From assembly GCA_903891395.1 (NCBI GenBank), contig CAITEM010000085.1, positions 1 through 7,557 of the forward strand: a stretch of DNA of 7,557 bases, given 5' to 3'. The position numbers were made by a program, and so were the translations under genes. Below, piece after piece: positions 1 to 6,454 of the stretch. The DNA comes from an uncultured Hyphomicrobiales bacterium. Lineage in GTDB: Bacteria; Pseudomonadota; Alphaproteobacteria; Rhizobiales; Xanthobacteraceae. The notes beneath the pieces were generated by a model. It was not told where the DNA came from, did no database searches, and was given only the letters and a program-made list of their open reading frames with translations. Position 1 is the first letter of the stretch. Every line of letters begins with the position of its first letter.

Positions 1-234
1 GCGCCTGACATCATGGGCCAAGGCAAGGCCAATCCGACGGCGATGATCCTGTCGGCGGCGATGATGCTCGACTGGCTTGCCGACAAGCACAGTTACCAGC
101 CGGCGGCAGACGCTGCATTGCGCATCGAACGGGCCGTCGATGCCGCCTACGCCTCCGGTCTCAGACCAATGGAATATGGCGGCGACGACGGCACCGCCGC
201 GATTTCCAAAGCTGTTTTGCAAGCGCTGGATTGA
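1..234 (+). CDS. Isocitrate/isopropylmalate dehydrogenase family protein, C-terminal fragment
   Basis: The reading frame is open from the first base and ends at a TGA, giving the last 77 residues of a protein whose start lies outside the window. The stretch APDIMGQGKANPTAMILSAA matches the conserved C-terminal segment of the beta-decarboxylating dehydrogenases (3-isopropylmalate, isocitrate, tartrate/D-malate), in which APDIAGKGIANP-type residues help form the cofactor-binding part of the fold. The helix that follows and the GGDDGT segment before the end also fit. These enzymes are cytoplasmic and oxidise then decarboxylate a 2-hydroxy acid using NAD(P)+. The substrate cannot be told from this end of the protein, so LeuB is only one option. 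The gene converges on the phosphatase gene, with 52 bases between the two stops. Confidence 0.85.
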   Translation, partial: APDIMGQGKANPTAMILSAAMMLDWLADKHSYQPAADAALRIERAVDAAYASGLRPMEYGGDDGTAAISKAVLQALD

Positions 235-286
235 GCCGAGAAGCCGTTGATGGCGTTAGCGCACCAAGCTGCACTGGCGAAAAGCG
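235..286. other. Convergent gap with a weak inverted repeat
   Basis: This gap separates the stop codons of two converging genes. A 6-base inverted repeat, TAGCGC at 257-262 and GCGCTA at 284-289, encloses a 21-base loop and runs into the phosphatase stop codon (287-289). There is no T-run on either side, so it is at best a poor bidirectional terminator. I see no other element here. Confidence 0.3.
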
Positions 287-2062
287 CTACGCTCCACTTC
301 TGGCGTTGCGGCGGATCACCAGGCAGGTGATGTCGTCCGCCTGCAACGTGCCAGCGGAGAAGGTCTCCACTCCGCCGATCACCGCCAGCATCAACTCATG
401 CGGCGAGCGCGCCGCCGATTGCTGCGTGATCTCGAGCAGGCGCTTGACGTGGAACAGACCACCGTCGCGGTCGAAAGCCTCGGTAATGCCGTCGGTATAG
501 AGAAACAGCATCTCGCCTTCGCCGAGGGTAAAGCTGAGTTCGACGAAGGTCTTGTGCTCCATGACGCCGAGCGGCGGATTTCCCGAGCGCCGCAACAGCG
601 CCGCGCTGCCGTCGGCGCGCATGATGATCGGCTCGCAGTGCCCGGCATTGACCAAGGTCACGACACCGGACTCCTCGTGCAGCTCGGCGTAAATTGCGGT
701 GACAAACATCTCGATCGGGTTTTCGCGATACAGCGAATCGTTGACGTGATCGATGCAATCGGCCGGCCTTAAGCCGCTCAGCGCCACGCCGCGCAGCATG
801 GTGCGCGTCACCGCCATGAAGAACGCCGCCGCCACGCCCTTGCCCGAAACATCCGCGACGACAAGGCCGAGGCGGTCGCCATCGATCGGGAACACATCGT
901 AGAAGTCACCGCTCACTTCAAGGGCCGGTTTCATCGACGCGGCAATGCCGGTGTTCGCATAAGACGAGAAATCGGTCGGCAGAATCGAGGCCTGCAAGAG
1001 CTGCGCGGTCTTCAAATCGTCATCGATGCGCTCCTGTTTCTGTTGCAACAGCCGGTTCTTCTCCGCGATTTCGGCGGTCCGGTCCGAGACACGCCGTTCC
1101 AGCACGCGGTTGTGGCGCGCCAGCGCCGTCTCGGCCTGCTTCTGCTGCGCCCGTACCGCGACCGTCAGCAGGCCGGTGAAAGTGATGACCGCCATGAAAC
1201 CTTCGAGCAGCAGGATCGATTCATTGTCGGTCTTGCCGACGAAGGAGCCGACGCCGTGCGTGGTCGCAAGCACAACGACGACGGTGATCGCCGCCGAGGC
1301 CAGCGTTACACCGCGCGGGCCGGAGCGGAAGCCGGCCCACAGCAACAGCGGCAGGAAGAAATAATCGACGGGATAGTGGCTCCATATTTCCAGACCCGCG
1401 ATCGCGAGCACCACGGTGAGCACGACGACTGAGGTGACAACGGTGCGCCGGTCCGGCCACGGCTCGCGGTACCAGGCCAGCGCCAAGGCACCAAAGACAG
1501 CGATGCCGGCGGCGTCGGCAAGGAAGAAGGTGATGAAGGTGATGCGCACTTCCGCATTCGGTACGAAGCCGTTGGCCCAGAGCGAAAACGTCCCGATCGC
1601 GCCGCAGACGAAGGCCGCAGCGAGCGACGAACCAAGCAAAAAGATGACAACGTCGCGCGAGCGGTCGAAGGGATGCCAGGCCCGGGCGAAATGGCGCAGC
1701 ATCGCCAGCGCGATCAAGGCCTCCAGGATCGAGCCGACACCCGTGCCGGTATTGGTCAGGATGTAGTTCGCGACCGTGGTGTGCGGGTCGTCGAGCAGCG
1801 GAAAACCGTTGAGAAACTGGCCCGCAAACACCGCCGGCAAGATGCGCGCGCCGAAGACGAATGTCGCCGCGACCGCGATTCCGGAGGGGGGATAGATCGG
1901 GCTGATCTTGGCCGGGCCGATGCCGAACAGCACGACGACAAGTCCGGCGACGCTGTAGGCCGCCAGCACCGCAAGGTTGAGCCATAGCCAGGTGAGCGTG
2001 CTGCGCGGCCGGCTTTCAGCCGGTGTCAGCGAGCGGCGTAGGCTGGCGCTGATGTCAGTCAT
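287..2062 (-). CDS. MASE1-domain membrane sensor with C-terminal SpoIIE/PP2C serine phosphatase (RsbU-like)
   Basis: This 591-residue protein has three parts. Residues about 24-305 form some eight hydrophobic segments and include the MASE1-type signature around YPPSGIA (57-63). Residues about 302-360 are charged and heptad-like, as expected for a signalling coiled coil. Residues about 365-585 are a SpoIIE/PP2C phosphatase. The metal-binding acidic positions are all visible: D386 in SGDFYD, D404 in VVADVSGKG, D524 in LYTDGITEA and D576-D577 in QADDITC. NAGH (472-475) and GNPPLG (494-499) also fit the family. The protein should therefore be active. By family knowledge it removes phosphate from a STAS antagonist, most likely the one encoded just upstream, in response to a signal sensed by the membrane part. 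It is probably cotranscribed with that gene across a 34-base gap. No strong ribosome binding site precedes the ATG. The ligand is unknown. Confidence 0.93.
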   Translation of the reverse strand: MTDISASLRRSLTPAESRPRSTLTWLWLNLAVLAAYSVAGLVVVLFGIGPAKISPIYPPSGIAVAATFVFGARILPAVFAGQFLNGFPLLDDPHTTVANYILTNTGTGVGSILEALIALAMLRHFARAWHPFDRSRDVVIFLLGSSLAAAFVCGAIGTFSLWANGFVPNAEVRITFITFFLADAAGIAVFGALALAWYREPWPDRRTVVTSVVVLTVVLAIAGLEIWSHYPVDYFFLPLLLWAGFRSGPRGVTLASAAITVVVVLATTHGVGSFVGKTDNESILLLEGFMAVITFTGLLTVAVRAQQKQAETALARHNRVLERRVSDRTAEIAEKNRLLQQKQERIDDDLKTAQLLQASILPTDFSSYANTGIAASMKPALEVSGDFYDVFPIDGDRLGLVVADVSGKGVAAAFFMAVTRTMLRGVALSGLRPADCIDHVNDSLYRENPIEMFVTAIYAELHEESGVVTLVNAGHCEPIIMRADGSAALLRRSGNPPLGVMEHKTFVELSFTLGEGEMLFLYTDGITEAFDRDGGLFHVKRLLEITQQSAARSPHELMLAVIGGVETFSAGTLQADDITCLVIRRNARSGA

Positions 2063-2096
2063 GACGGCATGACGCCGGACCAGATTCTAGGCCGCG

Positions 2097-2432
2097 CTAT
2101 CGCGGCAGCGCGGCGACCGCCGCCTCGACGCTATCGTAAATCTGAAACAACTCGAGCAGCCCGCTGATCTCGAAAATCTCGCCGACTTCATCGGACATGC
2201 CGGCCAGCGCGATAGTCTGGTTCTTCGCCCGCGCGTTTTTCGCCAGGATGATGAAGGAGCGCAGGCCCGCGCTCGAGACGTAATGCATACCGCCGAGATC
2301 GACCACGATGTGACCGTCACGCGACGCGACATCGAGCACCTTTTGCTCCAGCGCCTTGGCAACGGAGCTATCGACGCGGCCGACGATCTTCAGCGTCGTT
2401 GCGGACCCGATGCGGCTCTCTGTGACTTCCAT
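2097..2432 (-). CDS. STAS-domain anti-sigma factor antagonist (RsbV/SpoIIAA-like)
   Basis: This small, single-domain STAS protein has 111 residues from the ATG at 2432. The motif YVSSAGLRSF (residues 51-60) is the conserved phosphorylation loop. By comparison with SpoIIAA/RsbV, the serine directly before AGLR (S54) is the likely phosphate acceptor, and S53 replaces the aspartate often found before it. In the family, the unphosphorylated form binds the RsbW-type kinase and releases that kinase's client. A partner kinase (4343-4765) and phosphatase (287-2062) are both nearby. I prefer the ATG at 2432 because GGGA lies six bases upstream of it. A TTG at 2444 in the same frame would add only four residues (LGIA) and overlaps that binding site. 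It is the first gene of the leftward unit. Confidence 0.92.
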   Translation of the reverse strand: MEVTESRIGSATTLKIVGRVDSSVAKALEQKVLDVASRDGHIVVDLGGMHYVSSAGLRSFIILAKNARAKNQTIALAGMSDEVGEIFEISGLLELFQIYDSVEAAVAALPR

Positions 2433-2450
2433 GGCTATTCCCAAAACTCA

Positions 2451-2460
2451 AAATGCATTT
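2451..2460. repeat. Perfect 10-base palindrome AAATGCATTT
   Basis: The sequence equals its own reverse complement. It lies 19 bases upstream of the preferred STAS start (2432), a suitable place for an operator that overlaps or follows a leftward promoter. A palindrome this short can occur by chance, although it stands out in GC-rich DNA. Confidence 0.4.
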
Positions 2461-2543
2461 AATCGATATGAGAAAGTCCACCCCAACGCCCTACAGATAC
2501 CCTTCCGCGCCGCAAAAGAAAATGGGATGATCGCCGCGGGGCT

Positions 2544-2548
2544 GAGGG
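2544..2548 (+). promoter_or_regulatory. Ribosome binding site supporting the GTG start at 2555
   Basis: GAGGG sits six bases before GTG at 2555. The start is not ATG, and this well-placed Shine-Dalgarno sequence is the main reason to accept it. The protein then begins MEIIEKLLKLW, followed by a basic linker and the first membrane segment. Confidence 0.65.
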
Positions 2549-2554
2549 CGGCGC

Positions 2555-4336
2555 GTGGAAATCATTGAAAAACTGCTGAAGCTTTGGCAAGGCCCCGTCG
2601 AGGACGCCAAAGGCCGCAAGCGCCCCGCTCTCAAACCGACGGAAATCGCCTACGGCATCGACGACAAACCGCCGGCCTATGTCGTGTGGATCGCAGCCAT
2701 TCAGCACGTGCTGCTGGCCAGCGTCACCACGATATTTCCGTTGTTGGTGTTGGAAGCCGCGCACGCGTCGCACCAGACGGTCCTGGAGGTGATGTCAGGC
2801 TCCCTGCTCGCGCTCGGTTTCGGCACCATTCTGTTGTGCCTAAAGTCGGCCGACCTCGGCTCAAGTTCGCTGATGCCCGCGGCATTTTCCGGCGTCTATT
2901 TCACCGTCACCGTGGCCGCGGCGCGCCAGGGCGGGCTCCCGCTGGTCGCTGGCATGACGATCTTTGCCGGCTTTGTGCAGCTTCTGATCGGTCACGGCGT
3001 GCAGCGGCTGCGGCCCTATCTGCCGACGGAGATCGCAGGCTTCGCCATGTTGATGAGCGGTCTCACGCTCGGCGTGATCGGCTTCAATCTCATCACCGGC
3101 GTGTCCGCGGCCTTCGACACCATGAACGCCAATATGGGCACGCCGGCTCTGCTCGGCGTCGCCTGTCTGCTGGTGATGATCTCGCTCTACGTCTGGGGCG
3201 CGGCGAGGCTGCGGCTTTATGTCATCCTCATTGTGCTGGCCGGCGGCTATGCCGCCGGCGCCTCCCTCGGCCTGGTGCCGTTCCACGAGATCAAATCGGC
3301 CTCCCTGTTCATCGAGCCGCCAGTGCCGAAGCCATCCTGGCCCGTCTTCGCGGTCAATCTGATGCTGCCCTTCGCCGTTGCTGCCGTCGCGACCTCGCTG
3401 CGCGCCATCGGCGACCTGACCAGCATGCAGAAGATCAATGACGCCCGCTGGCAGCGCGCCGACATGGGCTCGATCCGCAAGGGACTGATGGCCAACGGCA
3501 TCGGCATGATGATCGGCGGCATTCTCGGTAGCGTCGGCTTGAGCACGTCCTCGTCCTCGGTCGGCCTGTCGGTGACGACCGGCGTCACCTCACGGTCGGT
3601 CGGCTTTGCTACCGGCGCCGTCTTCATCGTGCTGGCCTTTTTGCCGGCGGTACACGAACTCATCATCCTGGCGCCAAGGCCCGTGTTCGGCGCGGCGCTA
3701 GTGTTCACGTCGTGCTTCATTATCGTCAACGGCATGCAGGCCATGGTCAGCCGCCTGATGGACGGCCGCCGCACGCTGGTGATCAGCGTCGGATTGCTGC
3801 TGTCGTTCAGCCGCTTCCTGTTTCCCGGCTTCTATCAGTCCGCGCCCGACTGGCTGCAGCCGGTCGTGAGCGCGCCGCTGGTGGTCGGCCTCATTGGCGC
3901 GCTGCTGCTCAATCTGCTGTTCCGTATCGGCATCAAGAAGTCGGCAACCATCGTCGTCGCGCCCGGCGCCGATGCACTCACCAAGTTGGAGAAATTCGCC
4001 GAGCACCAAGGCGGCGTCTGGGGTGCGCGCCGCGACGTCATCGACCGCGCCGTCCGCGCCATGATCGAAACCGCGGAATGTCTCGAACTTCTGATCGAAC
4101 CCGGTAAATCGGCCAAAGTGACCATGACATTCGACGAATTCTGGCTCGACGTTACGGTCGAGTACGAAGGCAAGCCCTTGATCACCAGTGCCGCCGCACC
4201 GAGCCCCGACGAACTTCTGGCGGATGAAAGCCAGCTCACGCGCCTCGGCGCGATCATGATAAGACGTCAAGCAACCAAGCTTGCCACCGATTCTGATGGA
4301 GCGATGCAACGCATCCATCTCGGCTTCGAACATTGA
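2555..4336 (+). CDS. NCS2/SLC23-family nucleobase transporter-like protein fused to a degenerate RsbW-type ATPase domain
   Basis: This 593-residue protein starts at a GTG. Residues about 43-460 are a polytopic membrane domain of the xanthine/uracil permease family, with the TM1 QH pair (Q50-H51), the TM8 segment SLRAIGDLT (281-289) and the TM10 segment ending in TTGVTSRSVG (341-350). Two hallmark sites differ from transporters of known function. The TM8 glutamate (XanQ E272, UraA E241, from memory) is R283, although the aspartate four residues on is kept as D287. The TM10 signature [QEP]-N-x-G-x4-T-[RKG] reads S334-S335-V-G-x4-T-G. Residues about 462-593 follow the layout of an RsbW-type ATPase: an N-box-like helix with E505, a VEYEGKPL segment (535-542) and RLGAIMIRR (563-571). 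They lack the Asn, Asp and Gly residues that bind Mg-ATP. Typical NCS2 members have about 430-480 residues, so this tail is an addition. The kinase gene starts six bases downstream. Substrate, and whether it transports at all, are unknown. Confidence 0.85.
   Translation: MEIIEKLLKLWQGPVEDAKGRKRPALKPTEIAYGIDDKPPAYVVWIAAIQHVLLASVTTIFPLLVLEAAHASHQTVLEVMSGSLLALGFGTILLCLKSADLGSSSLMPAAFSGVYFTVTVAAARQGGLPLVAGMTIFAGFVQLLIGHGVQRLRPYLPTEIAGFAMLMSGLTLGVIGFNLITGVSAAFDTMNANMGTPALLGVACLLVMISLYVWGAARLRLYVILIVLAGGYAAGASLGLVPFHEIKSASLFIEPPVPKPSWPVFAVNLMLPFAVAAVATSLRAIGDLTSMQKINDARWQRADMGSIRKGLMANGIGMMIGGILGSVGLSTSSSSVGLSVTTGVTSRSVGFATGAVFIVLAFLPAVHELIILAPRPVFGAALVFTSCFIIVNGMQAMVSRLMDGRRTLVISVGLLLSFSRFLFPGFYQSAPDWLQPVVSAPLVVGLIGALLLNLLFRIGIKKSATIVVAPGADALTKLEKFAEHQGGVWGARRDVIDRAVRAMIETAECLELLIEPGKSAKVTMTFDEFWLDVTVEYEGKPLITSAAAPSPDELLADESQLTRLGAIMIRRQATKLATDSDGAMQRIHLGFEH
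3938..4333 (+). other. Degenerate HATPase-like (pseudo-kinase) domain at the C-terminus of the transporter fusion
   Basis: This is residues 462-593 of the fusion. Aligned by eye to the neighbouring kinase, E505 matches kinase E47 (general base), but C509 replaces N51 (Mg ligand). Y537 replaces D82 (adenine-binding Asp of D-x-G). T562-R563 replace the G107-G108 pair of the ATP lid. The surrounding hydrophobic pattern and the GKP tripeptide (539-541 against 84-86) are kept, as is the final beta strand. This supports common descent with loss of ATP binding. The alignment is manual and the similarity is weak, so a profile or structure comparison is needed. Confidence 0.55.
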
Positions 4337-4342
4337 GCGCCT

Positions 4343-4765
4343 ATGGAACGTGACAGCCTCACGATCGGCGTGACCAACACGTTTGGCGATATTCCGCACG
4401 CCAACAAGCGCATTTCGGAATTTTGCTCGGAACGCAACGTCCCAACCAAACTCCAGAACCGCTTCAGCCTGTCGCTGGATGAAGTCCTTACCAACATCAT
4501 CACGCACAGCATCGGCGACAGAGGCGACCGCGAAATCGCCGTGAGAATCGACATTGACGGCGGTTTCCTGAGCGCAACGGTCAGTGACGACGGCAAACCG
4601 TTCGACCCGCTATCGCAACCGGAGCCGGACATTCATGCGCCCATCGAGAAGCGCAAAGTCGGCGGTCTCGGTATTCATTTGATGCGCAAATTGATGGACA
4701 AGGTCGCGTACCGCCGCGCCGGCGGGCGCAACGAACTGAGCTTCGGTATTCGCATCGAAGGCTAA
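4343..4765 (+). CDS. RsbW/SpoIIAB-like anti-sigma factor serine kinase (HATPase_c_2)
   Basis: This 140-residue, single-domain GHKL ATPase is of the size usual for RsbW-type kinases. The N-box is LDEVLTNIITH (45-55), with catalytic base E47 and Mg ligand N51. The G1 box is SDDGKPFDP (81-89), with adenine-binding D82. The G2 lid is VGGLGIHLMRKL (106-117). All nucleotide-binding elements are present, so it should phosphorylate a STAS antagonist, most plausibly the one at 2097-2432, and be reset by the SpoIIE phosphatase. The ATG comes six bases after the stop of the transporter fusion and has no good ribosome binding site of its own. Translation is therefore probably coupled. No sigma factor is encoded in the window, so its client, if any, is elsewhere. 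Confidence 0.93.
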   Translation: MERDSLTIGVTNTFGDIPHANKRISEFCSERNVPTKLQNRFSLSLDEVLTNIITHSIGDRGDREIAVRIDIDGGFLSATVSDDGKPFDPLSQPEPDIHAPIEKRKVGGLGIHLMRKLMDKVAYRRAGGRNELSFGIRIEG

Positions 4766-6351
4766 CCTTCCGCGAAGCGGCCGACTTTCATTTCCTCAAG
4801 ATCGAGTTCTTCCTCGATCTCGTGGAGCACGGCGTCGTCGAGTTCGCCGGATCGGTGCATCCGCAACAACTCGGCGCGGCCCGCATTATTGGCAGCCAGC
4901 ACCGTCGTGAAATGTTCGACGCGGTGCACCATCAGCGTGTCGCTTTCCTCACTGAAGCGGGCGGAAGCGCGAACCCGGTACGAATACTGCTCCACCAGTC
5001 GCGGATGCCGGTGGGTGCCGTCCTCCAGCAGAGACGCTTTCTCGACGGCATCGAGTTGCGCCTTGGCGACCCGCACCCTCGCCTGATGCTCGGTCAATTT
5101 CGAACCGGAAATTGACGTAAAATTGGCGCTTGCCATCAGCTTGACCAACGGCGCCAGGGTCGTGCCCTGGATCAAGACGGTGACGAGGATCACGGCAAAG
5201 GTCACCGCCAGGATGAAGTCGCGGCCGGGAAAGCCTTCCGGCAGCGACAGCGCCGCGGCGAGACTGACCACGCCACGCAGTCCGGCCCAACTCATAATGA
5301 AAGGCACCGCCAGCGGCGGGTATGGATCGCGGCTGCGCAGCGACGGGAATAGCTTGCGCGGTAGATAGGTCGTCGGGAAAATCCAGACAAAGCGCGCCGC
5401 GATCACGGCGCCGACGATTGCCGCCGTGGCCGGTAAAAGAGTCGCCACCGCGGCCCAATCGCCCCCGAGCCGTGCCAATACGCCGCGCAGCGATAGACCG
5501 ATCAGCATGAACACCAGCGACTCCAGAATGAACACCACGACCCCCCACACCGCGGCCGAGCGGATACGCGTGGCGGCACTCAGAATGTCGTGCTGTTTCC
5601 AGCCGAGCATCATCCCGCAAGCGACGGTCGATAGCACGCCGGACACGCCGATTTTGTCCGCGGCGATGTAGGAGATCCAGGCTGTGAGAAAGCTCCAGAT
5701 GATGATCAGGTCGGAATCGCGCATGCGGCGGGTGACGAAAATCGACGCCATGCCGAAGGCGATGCCGACGACGATGCCGCCGATCGCCAGCCAGCCGAAT
5801 TCAAGCGTGGCGTGGCCGGCATTGAAGACGCCGGTCAGGCTCGCGGCGACCGCGAGCCGCAAAAGCACCAGCCCGGAGGCGTCGTTGACCAGACTTTCGC
5901 CTTCCAGCAGCAGGATGACGCGCGGCGGCAGCGGCAGACTTTTCAACACGGCCTTAGCTGCGACCGAGTCCGGTGGCGAGACGATCGCGCCGAGCGCGAA
6001 ACAGGCGGCCCACGGCAGACCGGGCTGCACCCAATGGGCGACAACGCCGACGACCAGCGTCGTGAACACGACCGCGCCGACTGCAAGCTGGAGAATAATG
6101 CGTAGATCAGCACGAAAATCACGCCACGCCGTGAAGTAAGCGCTGGCCATCAGCAACGGCGGCAGAAACAGTACCAGCACGAGATCGGGATCGAGCTCAA
6201 GATCGGGCGCGCCGGGAATCAGCGCAATGGCAATGCCGCCGAGGATCAGCGCGGCCGCGCGCGGCAGCCGGAGCTTTCTCGCCGCCAATTCGAGCACGAC
6301 GACAGCCGCCATCAGCAGCAGAAGCACTTCAAAGCGTGAGACAATCGTCAT
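4762..6351 (-). CDS. CPA1-family Na+/H+ antiporter
   Basis: This 529-residue inner-membrane protein has about 12 hydrophobic segments over residues 5-405 and a soluble tail at 405-529. Family motifs are GAIVSPPDSVAA (121-132, with D128), LEGESLVNDASG (149-160, with the ion-binding N156-D157 pair) and SWAGLRGVVSL (354-364, with R359). The Asn-Asp pair is typical of CPA1 exchangers, which are usually electroneutral and swap cytoplasmic Na+ (or K+/Li+) for external protons in pH and salt homeostasis. The acidic end (GELDDAVLHEIEEELDLEE, 502-520) is common in this subgroup and is probably regulatory. The gene converges on the kinase, sharing bases at the stop codons. The ATG at 6351 has only a poor Shine-Dalgarno sequence, but it places the first membrane helix right at the N-terminus, as expected. 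Confidence 0.93.
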   Translation of the reverse strand: MTIVSRFEVLLLLMAAVVVLELAARKLRLPRAAALILGGIAIALIPGAPDLELDPDLVLVLFLPPLLMASAYFTAWRDFRADLRIILQLAVGAVVFTTLVVGVVAHWVQPGLPWAACFALGAIVSPPDSVAAKAVLKSLPLPPRVILLLEGESLVNDASGLVLLRLAVAASLTGVFNAGHATLEFGWLAIGGIVVGIAFGMASIFVTRRMRDSDLIIIWSFLTAWISYIAADKIGVSGVLSTVACGMMLGWKQHDILSAATRIRSAAVWGVVVFILESLVFMLIGLSLRGVLARLGGDWAAVATLLPATAAIVGAVIAARFVWIFPTTYLPRKLFPSLRSRDPYPPLAVPFIMSWAGLRGVVSLAAALSLPEGFPGRDFILAVTFAVILVTVLIQGTTLAPLVKLMASANFTSISGSKLTEHQARVRVAKAQLDAVEKASLLEDGTHRHPRLVEQYSYRVRASARFSEESDTLMVHRVEHFTTVLAANNAGRAELLRMHRSGELDDAVLHEIEEELDLEEMKVGRFAEG

Positions 6352-6454
6352 GAAGCCAACGTGAAAAGGTGCGGTAACGCGGCCGGAGCCGTGAACCTTA
6401 TCTCACACCATGGTTCGTGATTTACAAGGCGGCTAATGCCGCAAGCGGCGCGGG
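6352..6454. other. Intergenic region upstream of the antiporter
   Basis: These 103 bases lie between the hydrolase stop and the antiporter start, both on the minus strand. They hold an 8-base palindrome ACCATGGT (6407-6414) and the hairpin sequences at 6429-6449. An antiporter promoter could lie here, but I see no clear -35/-10 pair. Confidence 0.35.
6429..6449 (-). terminator. Overlapping alternative hairpins just after the hydrolase stop
   Basis: Two short inverted repeats share one arm: GCGGC (6429-6433) with GCCGC (6438-6442), loop TAAT; and GCCGC (6438-6442) with GCGGC (6445-6449), loop AA. Reading leftward they start six bases after the hydrolase stop codon. The first-named hairpin is followed on the minus strand by CTTGTAAATC, which is only slightly T-rich. 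This could be a weak terminator or a processing site. It shares a 14-base core with the hairpin at 7269-7298. Confidence 0.35.

Larger units (their letters stand above)
2433..2554. promoter_or_regulatory. Divergent control region between the STAS gene and the transporter-fusion gene
   Basis: The two halves of the partner-switching locus diverge from these 122 bases, so promoters for both directions should lie here. The half near the STAS gene is AT-rich and holds a perfect 10-base palindrome, AAATGCATTT (2451-2460), next to ATCGAT (2462-2467). Leftward, TGGACT with 17 bases to TGCATT is a very weak sigma-70-like match. I could not find a convincing promoter by eye in either direction, nor a GGAAC-N16/17-CGTT alphaproteobacterial stress (EcfG) motif. 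The rightward ribosome binding site, GAGGG, is at 2544-2548. Confidence 0.5.

Noticed and set aside
257..289. Intrinsic terminator between the dehydrogenase and phosphatase genes
   Set aside because: The stem is only six base pairs with a 21-base loop and no T-run on either strand.
1221..1985. A 254-codon minus-strand frame inside the phosphatase gene
   Set aside because: It is an out-of-frame reading of the MASE1 region, rich in Arg and Gly, with no family features.
2097..2432. Inactive STAS protein because the Asp before the phospho-Ser is replaced
   Set aside because: Ser or other small residues occur at this position in many active STAS antagonists, and the phospho-acceptor Ser and the AGLR that follows are intact.
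2433..2444. TTG start for the STAS protein, adding four residues
   Set aside because: TTG is a rarer start and its position overlaps the GGGA that serves as ribosome binding site for the ATG at 2432.
2433..2554. EcfG general-stress-response promoter
   Set aside because: I looked for GGAAC with CGTT 16-17 bases away on both strands of this region and found no match.
3698..4507. A 269-codon minus-strand open frame opposite the transporter fusion and kinase
   Set aside because: It mirrors two genes with clear family motifs, crosses the end of one and start of the other, and its translation has low-complexity charged composition typical of antisense frames in GC-rich DNA.
5950..5995. Antiporter motif SPPDS instead of the more usual SPTDP as a sign of lost function
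   Set aside because: The key aspartate (D128), the N156-D157 pair and R359 are all kept, and SPPDS-type variants occur among CPA1 members, so this is ordinary variation.
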